A stretch of DNA of 64,000 nucleotides. It comes from an uncultured SAR86 cluster bacterium (GTDB lineage Bacteria; Pseudomonadota; Gammaproteobacteria; Magnimaribacterales; TMED112). A model generated the notes under the pieces. That model was not told the origin of the DNA. It searched no databases and saw nothing but the letters and a program-made list of their open reading frames with translations. A program made the position numbers and the translations under genes. Position 1 is the first letter of the stretch, and each line of letters opens with the position of its first letter. Positions 16,391 through 25,517 of the stretch are shown here, in pieces. The stretch covers positions 166,013-230,012 of the forward strand of contig CACEYZ010000001.1 of NCBI GenBank assembly GCA_902563885.1, given 5' to 3'.

Positions 16391-18937
16391 TTAAAAGTTA
16401 TATCTGTATCTGAGATATATAAATTGTCCAGAGATACCCATTGGAGCAAGTTCACTATAAACTTGTCCTAGAATACCACCATATATATCGTCAGTAATGT
16501 CGAATTCGTTTGCACATGAACCTCCTACTGGACATGCATTAACTTTGGTTACACTGTCACCAACGTTATCGAATACATTGTTTATACCCATCATTACAGA
16601 GCTGTTACCCATGTCATAGGCAACTTCCATGTCAAAAACCCAAGTTGCACCAAATTGACCTGGTGAACCTAAGTAAGCATTTTGCCATGTATCAAACCAC
16701 TCACCCCAATAACTTGCTCTACCAAGAACTCTCCAGTTACCGTTGAAGTGATTTGCTGTGAAGTTACCTCTATCATCAGGGGTAACTCCTTTAAATGACT
16801 GTTCAGCTAAAGCATCAATGTTTGCTCCAGCATCAGTAATTTCTACTTTATTTTGGCTCCAACTTGCGTTCCAATAAGTTGTTCCTCCATAGTTTTCAGT
16901 TTCAAATGAAGCATTTAAATCAAAACCATTGGTTTTAGTATCAAAGTCATTTGTGAAATATCTAAATGTAGGAAAATCCCCTGCTCCAGGAACACCTTGA
17001 GCAATAAGATCTGCAATGTCTGCATCAGATAATGCAAAGTTTGCAGAAACAACTAATCTATCCTCTACAACAATTCTGAAAAAGTCTGCTGTAAAATCAA
17101 CTTCTCCCCAACTTCCAAAGAAGCCAAGTGATATGTTTTCTGCCTCTTCTGGTTGAAGCACTTTTCCTCCATACAGAACTGCAAGTGGAAGTGTTGAAGG
17201 AATTACACCCTCATTAACTAAGTCACCTGAAGAATCAAAGACTGTAGATACTTTTCTTGCATTAGCCTGACCAGGGGTTGGAGCTTTAAATCCTGTACTA
17301 AATGTACCTCTTGCACCTAGCTCATCTGAAAACTTGTAATTGAAGCCAAACTTATAATTACTTGTATTTCCAAAAGTATCGTAATCCTCAAATCTTAAAG
17401 CTGCTCCTAATCTTAAATTATCTGAGAAGTCATTTTCATAATCCAGATAAACTGCATCATTTTCTCTTTGCCAAGAGCCTGCGGCAGCTGCTGGGAATCC
17501 AGGATAGCCATTAGAAGATAAACTAAAACCTTGTGTTGCAAGTCCACCATCTAAATATGATTCTGGCTGCCCTGCTACAAGTGAGTATTCTTCTGTTCTA
17601 TGTTCGTAACCAAAAGCTACAAAGATTGTATCTGAGTATTGATAAGTAAAGTCAGCATTTAAATTATTTTCTTCTTGCTGTTCAGCACCAACATCAAAAT
17701 CTCTTGGAGTATTTGGACCATAACTAGCGTTAACTGAATTATTTAAAAACTCATCTGCCTCGTTATATCCATAGTAATAACTGAAGTCAAAAGTCATACC
17801 ATTCTCAAATTCTCCATCAAAACCTAGAAGAACTGATCTATCTTCTACATCTGCACCAAATCTTGGTGTAAATCCTCCAGGAATTAGCTCTTGGAAGTTA
17901 AAACAATTAGGATCTGCTTGGACTGCTGCCCATGCTACTGGATCTGGTGTTGAGCCTGTGAACGCAACAGTTGGACATGTCTGTCCATCGTTTGGAGTAA
18001 GATCTCCAATGAGCATTGTTTCCCCACCATCATTGCTGTAAACAGCACCTCTATTTGTTGGGTTTCTATAGTAAAAAGTTCCATCTACATGTTTAGTGTT
18101 GTAGTTTCCGTGACCATAAAATTCACCGCCACCCATAGGTGCTCTAAAGTTAAAGAAAGCTTTTAAATCATCATCAACAATTGGTCGTCCCCATGGCATT
18201 GCTGGATCTGGAACTCCTTGGTAACCATCAGCAATTAATCCTGCAGCATCATCTCTTTGTACTGCTCTTACTGTCGCATCTTGGCTTCCATATTCAAAAC
18301 TTGTATTAAAGAATCCACCGTCACCCATAGGCAATCCGTAATTACCCATAAGATAACTTTGTTCTCCATCACCCTCTCCGTATTGACCGTAACGATATTC
18401 AAGAAATCCACCTTCAGAGTTATCATTTAAGTTAAAGTTTATAACTCCAGCAATAGCGTCTGATCCGTATTGAGCTGATGCTCCATCTCTAAGAACCTCT
18501 ACAGATTTAATTGCAGAAGCTGGTATTGCTGATACATCAGGTCCTTGTGCACCATCTGAAATGTATGCTCCTAGCCATGTTAAAACACTTCCTCTGTGCC
18601 TTCTTTTTCCATTAACTAGTAACAATGTATGATCTGGAGACATGCCTCTTAAGTTGGCTGGTCTCATAATGCTTGCCGCATCACTTATTGGCTGATCATT
18701 CACACTAAATGATGGAACAAGATTTCTCATTAAATTAGCAAAATCTGTATCACCATTATTTTGGAATTCACTGCCAGAAATAACGTCTACAGGTGAGAAG
18801 GTATCTTGAGGTGATCTAGCCTCACTTCTACTTCCAACAACTGTAACTTCTTCAACATTCTGTGCATCCGCTGAATCTTGTGCTTCAACAAATACAGAAG
18901 AAAGTATTAAAGTTGATATAATCAAAAATTTTTTCAC
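16391..18937 (-). CDS. TonB-dependent outer-membrane receptor
   Basis: An outer-membrane beta-barrel importer of 848 residues from the start I prefer. It has a Sec signal peptide (first 19 residues), a TonB box EEVTVVG at about 29-35, a plug domain (about 45-165, with LLLVNGKRRHRG and VEVLRDGASAQYGSDAIAGV) and a barrel ending in LRYRYNF with the terminal Phe of Bam substrates. Ligand unknown; the plug is of the type found in receptors for large organic ligands as well as iron chelates. I chose GTG at 18937 over ATG at 18949 because a GGAGGG Shine-Dalgarno lies between them, five bases before the GTG, and the signal peptide then starts with MKK. The 170-base upstream gap holds the divergent promoters for this gene and the M14 gene. 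Confidence 0.93.
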   Translation of the reverse strand: MKKFLIISTLILSSVFVEAQDSADAQNVEEVTVVGSRSEARSPQDTFSPVDVISGSEFQNNGDTDFANLMRNLVPSFSVNDQPISDAASIMRPANLRGMSPDHTLLLVNGKRRHRGSVLTWLGAYISDGAQGPDVSAIPASAIKSVEVLRDGASAQYGSDAIAGVINFNLNDNSEGGFLEYRYGQYGEGDGEQSYLMGNYGLPMGDGGFFNTSFEYGSQDATVRAVQRDDAAGLIADGYQGVPDPAMPWGRPIVDDDLKAFFNFRAPMGGGEFYGHGNYNTKHVDGTFYYRNPTNRGAVYSNDGGETMLIGDLTPNDGQTCPTVAFTGSTPDPVAWAAVQADPNCFNFQELIPGGFTPRFGADVEDRSVLLGFDGEFENGMTFDFSYYYGYNEADEFLNNSVNASYGPNTPRDFDVGAEQQEENNLNADFTYQYSDTIFVAFGYEHRTEEYSLVAGQPESYLDGGLATQGFSLSSNGYPGFPAAAAGSWQRENDAVYLDYENDFSDNLRLGAALRFEDYDTFGNTSNYKFGFNYKFSDELGARGTFSTGFKAPTPGQANARKVSTVFDSSGDLVNEGVIPSTLPLAVLYGGKVLQPEEAENISLGFFGSWGEVDFTADFFRIVVEDRLVVSANFALSDADIADLIAQGVPGAGDFPTFRYFTNDFDTKTNGFDLNASFETENYGGTTYWNASWSQNKVEITDAGANIDALAEQSFKGVTPDDRGNFTANHFNGNWRVLGRASYWGEWFDTWQNAYLGSPGQFGATWVFDMEVAYDMGNSSVMMGINNVFDNVGDSVTKVNACPVGGSCANEFDITDDIYGGILGQVYSELAPMGISGQFIYLRYRYNF

Positions 18938-19107
18938 TTCGCCCTCCATGCTTTTTTGACCCCCTAATATTCAATATTGCAAAGGAAATAAAGCAAATGC
19001 AAGAAATTTATAAAAAGATCGAGAGAAATTAGCAAAAAAATCAACAATACCCCTTATTTATTTGATGTATTGCAATTTTTATCAGAAATTAATGTAATCT
19101 TTATGTT

Positions 19108-21963
19108 ATGAACAAATTAAATTACTTTTTAACTTTTCTTATACTTTCGTTAAATCTTTTTGCAGATCCACTCACCAAACCTACTAGTTTCTCTAAAGAT
19201 CTTTATAAAGATCAAATACTTGAAGGAAATTACTCAGATCAAATTCAACATCCAGATGATTTCTTAGGTTTTGGTTTAGGAGAAAGAGTCGCAAACCCTT
19301 TTCAAATTTCTCAAGCAGTAAGGGCTTACCAAAAACAAAGTGATCGTATTAAAGTTGTTGAATATGGACGGACTCATGAGGATAGACCGCTTTATGCTGT
19401 CTTCATATCATCTCCATCAAATATAGATAGACTATCTGAAATTGAGCGGGACATATCCAAGCTAGCTGATGCCAGAAATACAACGGATTCAGAAGCAAAA
19501 GAATTAATAGACTCTTTACCTGCAATAGCATGGATGGCTTATTCTATTCACGGCAATGAAACATCAGGAGCAGATGCAGCTCTTGGAATAATTTATCACT
19601 TAATTGCTAGTGAAGATGCTGAGGTAATTAATTTGCTAGAAAACATGATAGTTGTAGTTGATCCAATGATGAATCCTGATGGCCGAGATAGATTTGCTAA
19701 ATCATTGGAGCTATATCGTGGAACAGCGCCAAATTATGACGATCAGTCATTACTTCATACTGGAGATTGGCCTTACTCAAGAACAAATCATTATTTCTTC
19801 GATTTAAATCGTGACTGGTTTTATTTAACACAACCTGAGACTCAAGGTCGAGTTCCTTTGATTAATAAATGGCGTCCACAAATTTTAGTTGATGGCCATG
19901 AAATGGGCGCACAAGATACGTTCATGACAGGTCCACCAAGAGAACCTATTAATTCTAATATTGATAGAGATCTAATTAAGTGGGGAAATGTTTTCGCACA
20001 AGATCAAGCGGAAGCTTTCGATGAAAAAAATTGGAGATTCTACACTGGGGAGTGGCATGAGGATCTCTATCCTGGATATTCCTTTTACGTGCAATTTAGA
20101 GGCAGCTTGGGAATTTTATATGAGCAATCAAGAATGGCAGAAGATGGAGTTCGTAGACCTGAGGGCACCATTCAATCATATAAAGAATCGGTTCATCATC
20201 AGTATGTAAGCACATTAGCAAATCTAGAAACTCTATCAAAACATACTAAAGCAATGTATGAGGATTTTTGGGATGGTAGAAAATATAACATTTCAGAAGA
20301 CAGCGAGTACGCTAATCAGAGTTTTGTAATTTTACCAACCAAAAATCATAGCAGACTAAACACTCTAGCAGAAAAACTTAAAGCTCAAGATATTGAAATA
20401 TACACAAATGAAAGAGCAATAAGAGCAAGAAATGTTGTACAACAAACTGGAAATGTTGAAGTAAATTATGTAATTCCTGCCGGCAGCATGATTATTCCAA
20501 ATTCGCAACCTGAAGCACCATTAATTGCAGCCATCTTGGAGTTCGATGCTGATATTAAAGAATCAGTCTTGGTTGAAGAAAGACTTAGAAATCTTAAGGA
20601 TGGCTCATCTATTATGTATGACACTACTGCATTCAACTTAACCATGATGTATGGGCTTGAAGCTATCACAGTTCCATCTAATCTTGAAGTTGGTTTAAAA
20701 GAATGGAGCCCACAAAATATTTCTATTAAAACAAATCCAGAAGCTATTATTTGGGCTGTTGACGGTGTTGACGATAATTCAGTAGCTTTTGCCGCAAGAT
20801 TAATGGAAAAAGGTGTAGAAGTTAGAATTATTGATAAAGAAGCACTACTTTCAAAACAAACTTTATCAAGGGGGAGTATCGCTGTTCTTGCTATGGATAA
20901 TCCAGAATATGAGGATTTATCTGAAACAGTAAACAGTATTGCTACAGACCTCGATATTTCTGTATTATCGATTGAATCTGGTTTTGGTGCAGAGGAGTTA
21001 CCGGATTGGGGTGGAAGACATTTTCGTTTACTTGAAAGACCACAAATTGCAATTCTTAGTCAATCAGGTTTTAGTTCTTATGATGTTGGTGTTAGTTGGT
21101 GGTCACTAGATCATCATCTTGGCATTAGACATAGTCAAATAGATGCTTCACTTGTTAACTACGCAGACTTAAGAAGATATAACACCATTATCTTGCCTAG
21201 TGGTTATAGAGATATGGGTGAGTATGAAAAAAAGGTATTAAGTGATTGGATGGAGCAAGGAGGAACATTAATTGCTCATGCAGCTAGTTCTTTTGCCCTA
21301 GCTTCTGAACAAGGTATTGGTTCAGTGAAGCTTCTTCAAAATACATTTGAAGAAAGTGAAAAATATAATATTTCATTGCAAAGAGAATTGGGTGCACTTT
21401 ATGAAGAGCTTGATATAGAAAGCGTAAATAGTAATAAGGTTGACTTAGACACAGCTTATCCTTGGGAGCAAAGTGAAGGTAAATATCCCCCATCTCAACT
21501 TGAATATAGAGATGATTGGCAATCAATCTTTATGCCATCAGGTGCCTTTGTGTCAGGAAGAACAGATCAAGAACACTGGCTTACATTTGGAACAAATAGC
21601 ATACTACCACTCCTCTACAGGAGTTATCCTGTTTTAATGTCGGATGATAGCTCTGAGGCGCCAATACGAGTTGGAGTTTTTTCAGACTCTGCAAAAACAA
21701 ATACCTATTCAACTATTAACTGGTCTGATATACCGCCTGGTAAAGAGCTAAATGTGAGAATGAGTGGATTATTATGGCCTGAGGCAGCACAAAGAATCGC
21801 AAACTCAGCTTACCTTACTAGAGACAGAATTGGTAAGGGACAATTGATTTTATTTTCAGGAGAGCCGAACTTTAGAGGTGCCACTTTAGGTACAAATCGT
21901 GTATGGCTTAATGCTGTTGTCTATGGTGCAGGCTTAGGAACTGAACCAAGAATTACACCATAA
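19108..21963 (+). CDS. secreted M14-family zinc carboxypeptidase-like protein
   Basis: A 951-residue exported peptidase. After a signal peptide (about 1-19) the M14 domain spans about 45-370: the zinc motif HGNE has His148 and Glu151, the third ligand is His264 in LVDGHEMGAQD, and the general base is Glu339 in LGILYEQSRM. MNPDGRDR is also typical. The C-terminal part (about 640-780) resembles a glutamine-amidotransferase-like Rossmann domain, followed by a beta-rich tail. Such large M14 proteins are common in marine bacteria with many TonB receptors and probably trim peptides in the periplasm or outside. The gene is divergent from the receptor and the SRAP gene starts one base after its stop. 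Confidence 0.9.
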   Translation: MNKLNYFLTFLILSLNLFADPLTKPTSFSKDLYKDQILEGNYSDQIQHPDDFLGFGLGERVANPFQISQAVRAYQKQSDRIKVVEYGRTHEDRPLYAVFISSPSNIDRLSEIERDISKLADARNTTDSEAKELIDSLPAIAWMAYSIHGNETSGADAALGIIYHLIASEDAEVINLLENMIVVVDPMMNPDGRDRFAKSLELYRGTAPNYDDQSLLHTGDWPYSRTNHYFFDLNRDWFYLTQPETQGRVPLINKWRPQILVDGHEMGAQDTFMTGPPREPINSNIDRDLIKWGNVFAQDQAEAFDEKNWRFYTGEWHEDLYPGYSFYVQFRGSLGILYEQSRMAEDGVRRPEGTIQSYKESVHHQYVSTLANLETLSKHTKAMYEDFWDGRKYNISEDSEYANQSFVILPTKNHSRLNTLAEKLKAQDIEIYTNERAIRARNVVQQTGNVEVNYVIPAGSMIIPNSQPEAPLIAAILEFDADIKESVLVEERLRNLKDGSSIMYDTTAFNLTMMYGLEAITVPSNLEVGLKEWSPQNISIKTNPEAIIWAVDGVDDNSVAFAARLMEKGVEVRIIDKEALLSKQTLSRGSIAVLAMDNPEYEDLSETVNSIATDLDISVLSIESGFGAEELPDWGGRHFRLLERPQIAILSQSGFSSYDVGVSWWSLDHHLGIRHSQIDASLVNYADLRRYNTIILPSGYRDMGEYEKKVLSDWMEQGGTLIAHAASSFALASEQGIGSVKLLQNTFEESEKYNISLQRELGALYEELDIESVNSNKVDLDTAYPWEQSEGKYPPSQLEYRDDWQSIFMPSGAFVSGRTDQEHWLTFGTNSILPLLYRSYPVLMSDDSSEAPIRVGVFSDSAKTNTYSTINWSDIPPGKELNVRMSGLLWPEAAQRIANSAYLTRDRIGKGQLILFSGEPNFRGATLGTNRVWLNAVVYGAGLGTEPRITP

Positions 21964-21964
21964 A

Positions 21965-22510
21965 GTGTGTGGTAGATTTGTACTGACAGGAGACCCCTTT
22001 GAACTTGGTTTTGCAGATAATTATAATGTCGCCCCTTCAACATCTATTCCAGTTAAGACAATTGATTGTGATGGACAACTAATGAAATGGTCATTTTCTC
22101 CTTCTTGGAAAGATGATATGAACTTAATTAATTGCAGATCAGAAACATTATTCGATAAACCCTCTTTTAAAGGAGCAAAAAGATGCATAATTCCTTTTTC
22201 TGGTTGGTATGAGTGGAAAAAGGTTAACGAAAAAAAGGTCCCCTACTTTCATTACTCAAGTGCTCCATATTTTGCTGGCATTTATAATGAAAGAGGATGT
22301 TGTATTCTGACTAGAGAATCTTCAGATAAAATAAAATTTATTCATCACCGACAGCCTGTTCTTCTTGGCAAATATGATATTGGCGATTATTTTATGGGAA
22401 AAAATATTTTTGATTCTGAAGTAAATAGCAATGTTAAATTTCATGAAGTTTCAGTCTTAGTAAATAATCCTAAGCATAATAATGCTGACTTAACATCCAG
22501 AGTTAATTAA
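21965..22510 (+). CDS. SRAP (YedK/HMCES-type) abasic-site DNA-protein crosslinking protein
   Basis: SRAP proteins form a covalent thiazolidine link with abasic sites in single-stranded DNA through Cys2. The protein is 181 residues, shorter than E. coli YedK (222). Cys2 follows the initiator in MCGRFVLTGD; the NCRSETLF motif, Glu83 in GWYEW and His127 in IHHRQPVLL complete the active site. The start is GTG at 21965: only this start places Cys at position 2, which decides the call. It follows the M14 gene by one base, so it is translationally coupled with a functionally unrelated gene. Its stop touches the tRNA-Ser gene on the other strand. Confidence 0.9.
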   Translation: MCGRFVLTGDPFELGFADNYNVAPSTSIPVKTIDCDGQLMKWSFSPSWKDDMNLINCRSETLFDKPSFKGAKRCIIPFSGWYEWKKVNEKKVPYFHYSSAPYFAGIYNERGCCILTRESSDKIKFIHHRQPVLLGKYDIGDYFMGKNIFDSEVNSNVKFHEVSVLVNNPKHNNADLTSRVN

Positions 22511-22600
22511 TGGCGGAGAGACAGGGATTCGAACCCTGGAGGCGTTTTCACGCCAACTGATTTTCGAGACCAGCGCTTTAAACCACTCAGCCATCTCTCC
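22511..22600 (-). tRNA. tRNA-Ser (anticodon CGA)
   Basis: On the minus strand the acceptor stem GGAGAGA/TCTCTCC with encoded CCA, the long variable arm GGCG/CGCC and the anticodon stem CTGGT/ATCAG around CTCGAAA give anticodon CGA. Length is 90 with CCA. It is nearly the same as tRNA-Ser(UGA) at 4954-5044 in acceptor and T-arm. Its 3' end abuts the stop of the SRAP gene on the opposite strand. Confidence 0.95.
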
Positions 22601-22667
22601 AGATAAGTTATAGTATTTAAAGTTTTGTTCTAGTAGAAGAAATAATTAAATATTAGAATAGCAAACT

Positions 22668-22784
22668 ATGGATGCAATCTATGTCTTAGTTGGGAGTTTA
22701 GTTTTTTTTGCTCTTTATATTTTTCTTGAAGCAAGGCCAAAAGGATTTAGTTTAAAAAATCTTTTTAAACGCGACGAAGAGTAA
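22668..22784 (+). CDS. small single-helix membrane protein (38 residues)
   Basis: ATG at 22668 to TAA at 22784 encodes 38 residues: one transmembrane helix (YVLVGSLVFFALYIFLEA) followed by a basic then acidic cytosolic tail ending FKRDEE. The stop is three bases before the TTG start of thymidine kinase, an operon-like arrangement. I recognise no family. The clean helix-plus-charged-tail design and the position support a real gene, but there is no visible Shine-Dalgarno. Confidence 0.5.
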   Translation: MDAIYVLVGSLVFFALYIFLEARPKGFSLKNLFKRDEE

Positions 22785-22787
22785 ATT

Positions 22788-23372
22788 TTGGCTAAGGTTC
22801 ATTACTTCTACTCCACTATGAATGCGGGTAAATCCACTTCCCTACTTCAGTCTAGCCATAACTATGAAGAGAGAGATCTTAACGTTTTGCTATTCACACC
22901 CGAAGTTGATGCAAAAATACATGATTCGTTTATTCATTCTAGAATTGGTTTAAAAAAACCTGCTCATGTATTTAATGAGAAGTTTGATTTTGTAGATTAT
23001 GTATATAAAGAAAATAAAAAGCGAGTATCCTGCATTTTAGTCGATGAAGCACAGTTCTTAACATCTGAACAAGTTAAACAGCTTTGCAGAATATGTGATG
23101 AAAAAAATATTCCTATTATGTGTTATGGCATTAGAACAGACTTTAGAGGAGAACTTTTCCCTGGAAGTTTGGCTCTACTTTCACTGGCTGATAACATTAT
23201 CGAACTTAAGACAATATGTGAGTACCCCTCTTGTTCCAGAAAAGCCACAATGATTGCTAGATATGACAAGCATGGAGAAATTGTCTTGGAGGGAAATCAA
23301 ATTGATATAGGTGCTGATAAATATAAAGTTTACTGCCGTAAACATTACAGAGAATTGACTAAGATTATCTAA
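22788..23372 (+). CDS. tdk: thymidine kinase
   Basis: Phosphorylates thymidine (and deoxyuridine) with ATP. It is 194 residues, a type II TK1-like enzyme with the P-loop MNAGKST near residue 11, the Walker B DEAQFL, the lasso region with RTDF and GELFPGS, and zinc-site cysteines in CEYPSC and YCRKH. The start is TTG at 22788 (MAKVHYFYSTMNAGK). It converges with nupC with a four-base overlap, and the nucleoside transporter beside it suggests a salvage pair. Confidence 0.96.
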   Translation: MAKVHYFYSTMNAGKSTSLLQSSHNYEERDLNVLLFTPEVDAKIHDSFIHSRIGLKKPAHVFNEKFDFVDYVYKENKKRVSCILVDEAQFLTSEQVKQLCRICDEKNIPIMCYGIRTDFRGELFPGSLALLSLADNIIELKTICEYPSCSRKATMIARYDKHGEIVLEGNQIDIGADKYKVYCRKHYRELTKII

Positions 23373-24577
23373 ACAAAAATTCCTGCAACTAGCCCACTCA
23401 TACACGAAGCAAGAGTTGCACCTATTAATGCTTTGCCTGAAACTTTTATAAGGTCAATTCTTCTTTCTGGTGCCATTGCTCCGATACCAGAGATTAAAAT
23501 ACCTACACTTGAGAAATTAGCAAAACCACAAAGAGCATATAAAAGAATAACCTTTGTTCGCTCTGTGAAATATTCAGGATCAAGACTGCCAAATTGTATA
23601 TAGGCTACAAATTCATTGGTAGCTAATTTAATTCCAAGTAGTTCTGCTGCATTTGCAGATTCATTCCATGGCACCCCCATAAGCCAACATATTGGTGCAA
23701 AAATATAGCCAAGGATCTTTTGTAGCGATATATCTCCAAAAATTGACAAGAATCCGTCAACGATAGAAACAAGAGCTAGAACCGCAAGGACTATAGCAGC
23801 AACGTTCACTGCAATACCTAGCCCATCTCTAGTACCTCGAGTAATTGCATCCATAGAGCCTTGATAGATATTTTTTTCCTCTGAGCTTTTTAAATTATGA
23901 GTTATATCAGCTGAAGGGCTCATAATTTCTGCATACATTATTGCAGCAGGCACAGATAGAATTGATGCTGTGAGGAAATGTTGAACAACATTTAAACCCT
24001 CAAATTGATTTTCCAATTGACCGGCTAAAGCAATCATTACTGAACCAGAAACGGTTGCCATACCTGCAGTCATGAGTATAAGTAGTTCTTTATTACTCAT
24101 AGTTTTAAGGTAAGGCCTGACAAAAAGTGGGGCTTCAACTTGACCAACAAACACATTTGCTGCTGCACCAAATGAAACTGGCCCACCTAAATTGAATAAT
24201 CTTTCACAAACATAAGACAATCCTTTAATAATTAAGGGTAAAACTCTCCAGTGCCATAAAAGAGCACTAATACATGACATCACAATAATCAACGGTAGAA
24301 CATTCAGCGCAAATATATATGGATGAGCTTCGAATAATGAACCAAAAAGAAAACTCGTACCCTCCGCAGTTGCAGAAGATAATTTTGCTACCCCATTGCT
24401 TAAGGCTTCAAAAAAATTATTTACAAAGTCATTTAATAAAATGAAAGCAAAAACAAACATCATTAAGATAGCAAAAAAGATATTTTTTACTTTTATTTGT
24501 TTGTAATTATCTGAGAGGGGAACGGTTACTGCAATTAGTGCTAAACCTCCAATTAAAACCTGTAAATAATATTCCAT
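23369..24577 (-). CDS. concentrative nucleoside transporter, CNT/NupC family
   Basis: A 402-residue inner-membrane symporter that brings nucleosides in with H+ or Na+. It has about eight to ten hydrophobic helices and the CNT signatures GGPVSFGAAANVFVGQVEAPL, TAGMATVSGSVM and CGFANFSSVGILISGIG (positions about 150, 180 and 350). The family call is firm. It lies convergent to thymidine kinase and three bases after the 2OG oxygenase gene with which it is probably co-transcribed. Confidence 0.95.
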   Translation of the reverse strand: MEYYLQVLIGGLALIAVTVPLSDNYKQIKVKNIFFAILMMFVFAFILLNDFVNNFFEALSNGVAKLSSATAEGTSFLFGSLFEAHPYIFALNVLPLIIVMSCISALLWHWRVLPLIIKGLSYVCERLFNLGGPVSFGAAANVFVGQVEAPLFVRPYLKTMSNKELLILMTAGMATVSGSVMIALAGQLENQFEGLNVVQHFLTASILSVPAAIMYAEIMSPSADITHNLKSSEEKNIYQGSMDAITRGTRDGLGIAVNVAAIVLAVLALVSIVDGFLSIFGDISLQKILGYIFAPICWLMGVPWNESANAAELLGIKLATNEFVAYIQFGSLDPEYFTERTKVILLYALCGFANFSSVGILISGIGAMAPERRIDLIKVSGKALIGATLASCMSGLVAGIFV

Positions 24578-24579
24578 GT

Positions 24580-25446
24580 TTACCCTAGTTTAATATCACT
24601 TAACCTTTTATTTAAGAAATCATTAGCTGTTAAATTTGTTTCTGGATCAAGAATCACTTCAGGTCGGGGATGGAGAAAAAAAGGAATGCTATATCTTGAT
24701 TTATCTTCATTATTTTTTGTTTTAACACGATGAGCTGTGCTTCTAAGTTTATTATTTGAGATTATCTCAAGCATATCTCCAACATTACATATAATTTCAT
24801 TTTTCTTGCAATTACATTCAACCCAATTTCCTTTTTTGTCTAATGCCTCTAGCCCTCCTTCATTACCTCCAACTAGCAATGTAATTAAATTTACATCATT
24901 ATGTGCGTGTGCTCTGTCACTATTTTTTTGTGCATCTACAGGTGGATAATGAAGCAACCTAAGAACAGAATTTCCATCAACTGCAATTTCTTTTAAATCA
25001 GCATTAAAATCAATATTAAAGTTTGAAATAGATTCAAGAATTTTGATTCCAAGTTTTTCAAATTCCTTATACAGAGAATTTATATCATCGAAATTTTCAA
25101 GTTCATTGATGGTTAAATTATCTGCCAAATCTGGATTAGAGCATGAACCTTGGTGCCAAAATTCTTTTTGATCTGGTACGTTTTTATTTAAGGCAGTTTC
25201 AATCCCGTAGGGGGTGTAGCCTCTGGCTCCATTTGTTCCCTTTAAATGGTATTTCATTTTCACATCTAAAGGTAAATCAAATAATTCCTGTGTAAAGTTA
25301 AATAATTTATCAATGGATTCTGAACTGATTGGATGATCTTTTATTACAAAAAAACCTACATCGTTAAGTGAATCTTCTAAAAATTTAGAGAGTTCTTGAT
25401 TATTAGATTCTAAGTCGTGGTAATTGATGGTTGGAATTTGTTCCAT
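24580..25446 (-). CDS. 2-oxoglutarate/Fe(II) oxygenase, isopenicillin-N-synthase-like
   Basis: A 288-residue non-haem iron oxygenase. It has the N-terminal DIOX domain (VGFFVIKDHPI, GYTPYGIE) and the C-terminal 2OG-FeII domain with iron ligands His near 180 and Asp near 182 in AHAHNDVNLITLL, the distal His near 237 in RSTAHRVKT, and the 2-oxoglutarate Arg in RYSIPFFL. Substrate is unknown; the transporter neighbour suggests, without proof, a nucleoside- or nucleobase-related substrate. It is first of a two-gene unit with nupC; the terminator at 25480 ends upstream transcription on the same strand's neighbour. Confidence 0.88.
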   Translation of the reverse strand: MEQIPTINYHDLESNNQELSKFLEDSLNDVGFFVIKDHPISSESIDKLFNFTQELFDLPLDVKMKYHLKGTNGARGYTPYGIETALNKNVPDQKEFWHQGSCSNPDLADNLTINELENFDDINSLYKEFEKLGIKILESISNFNIDFNADLKEIAVDGNSVLRLLHYPPVDAQKNSDRAHAHNDVNLITLLVGGNEGGLEALDKKGNWVECNCKKNEIICNVGDMLEIISNNKLRSTAHRVKTKNNEDKSRYSIPFFLHPRPEVILDPETNLTANDFLNKRLSDIKLG

Positions 25447-25479
25447 GCCAAATTATACATTTTAATTTATACAAAAAAA

Positions 25480-25501
25480 AAGGGTGGCCTAAGCCACCCT
25501 T
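25480..25501 (-). terminator. intrinsic terminator of the Oar-like receptor gene
   Basis: AAGGGTGGC-CTAA-GCCACCCTT forms a nine-pair stem with a four-base loop; on the minus strand it is followed by a long T-run. It lies 17 bases after the receptor stop, the same arrangement as the terminator at 16352-16373. Confidence 0.9.
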
Positions 25502-25517
25502 CAATTTTAGCAATTAA

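Noticed and set aside
4954-22600. Two similar tRNA-Ser genes as attachment sites or repeat boundaries of a mobile element
   Set aside because: They differ in anticodon and variable arm, no integrase or direct repeat is near, and the DNA between them is ordinary housekeeping content.
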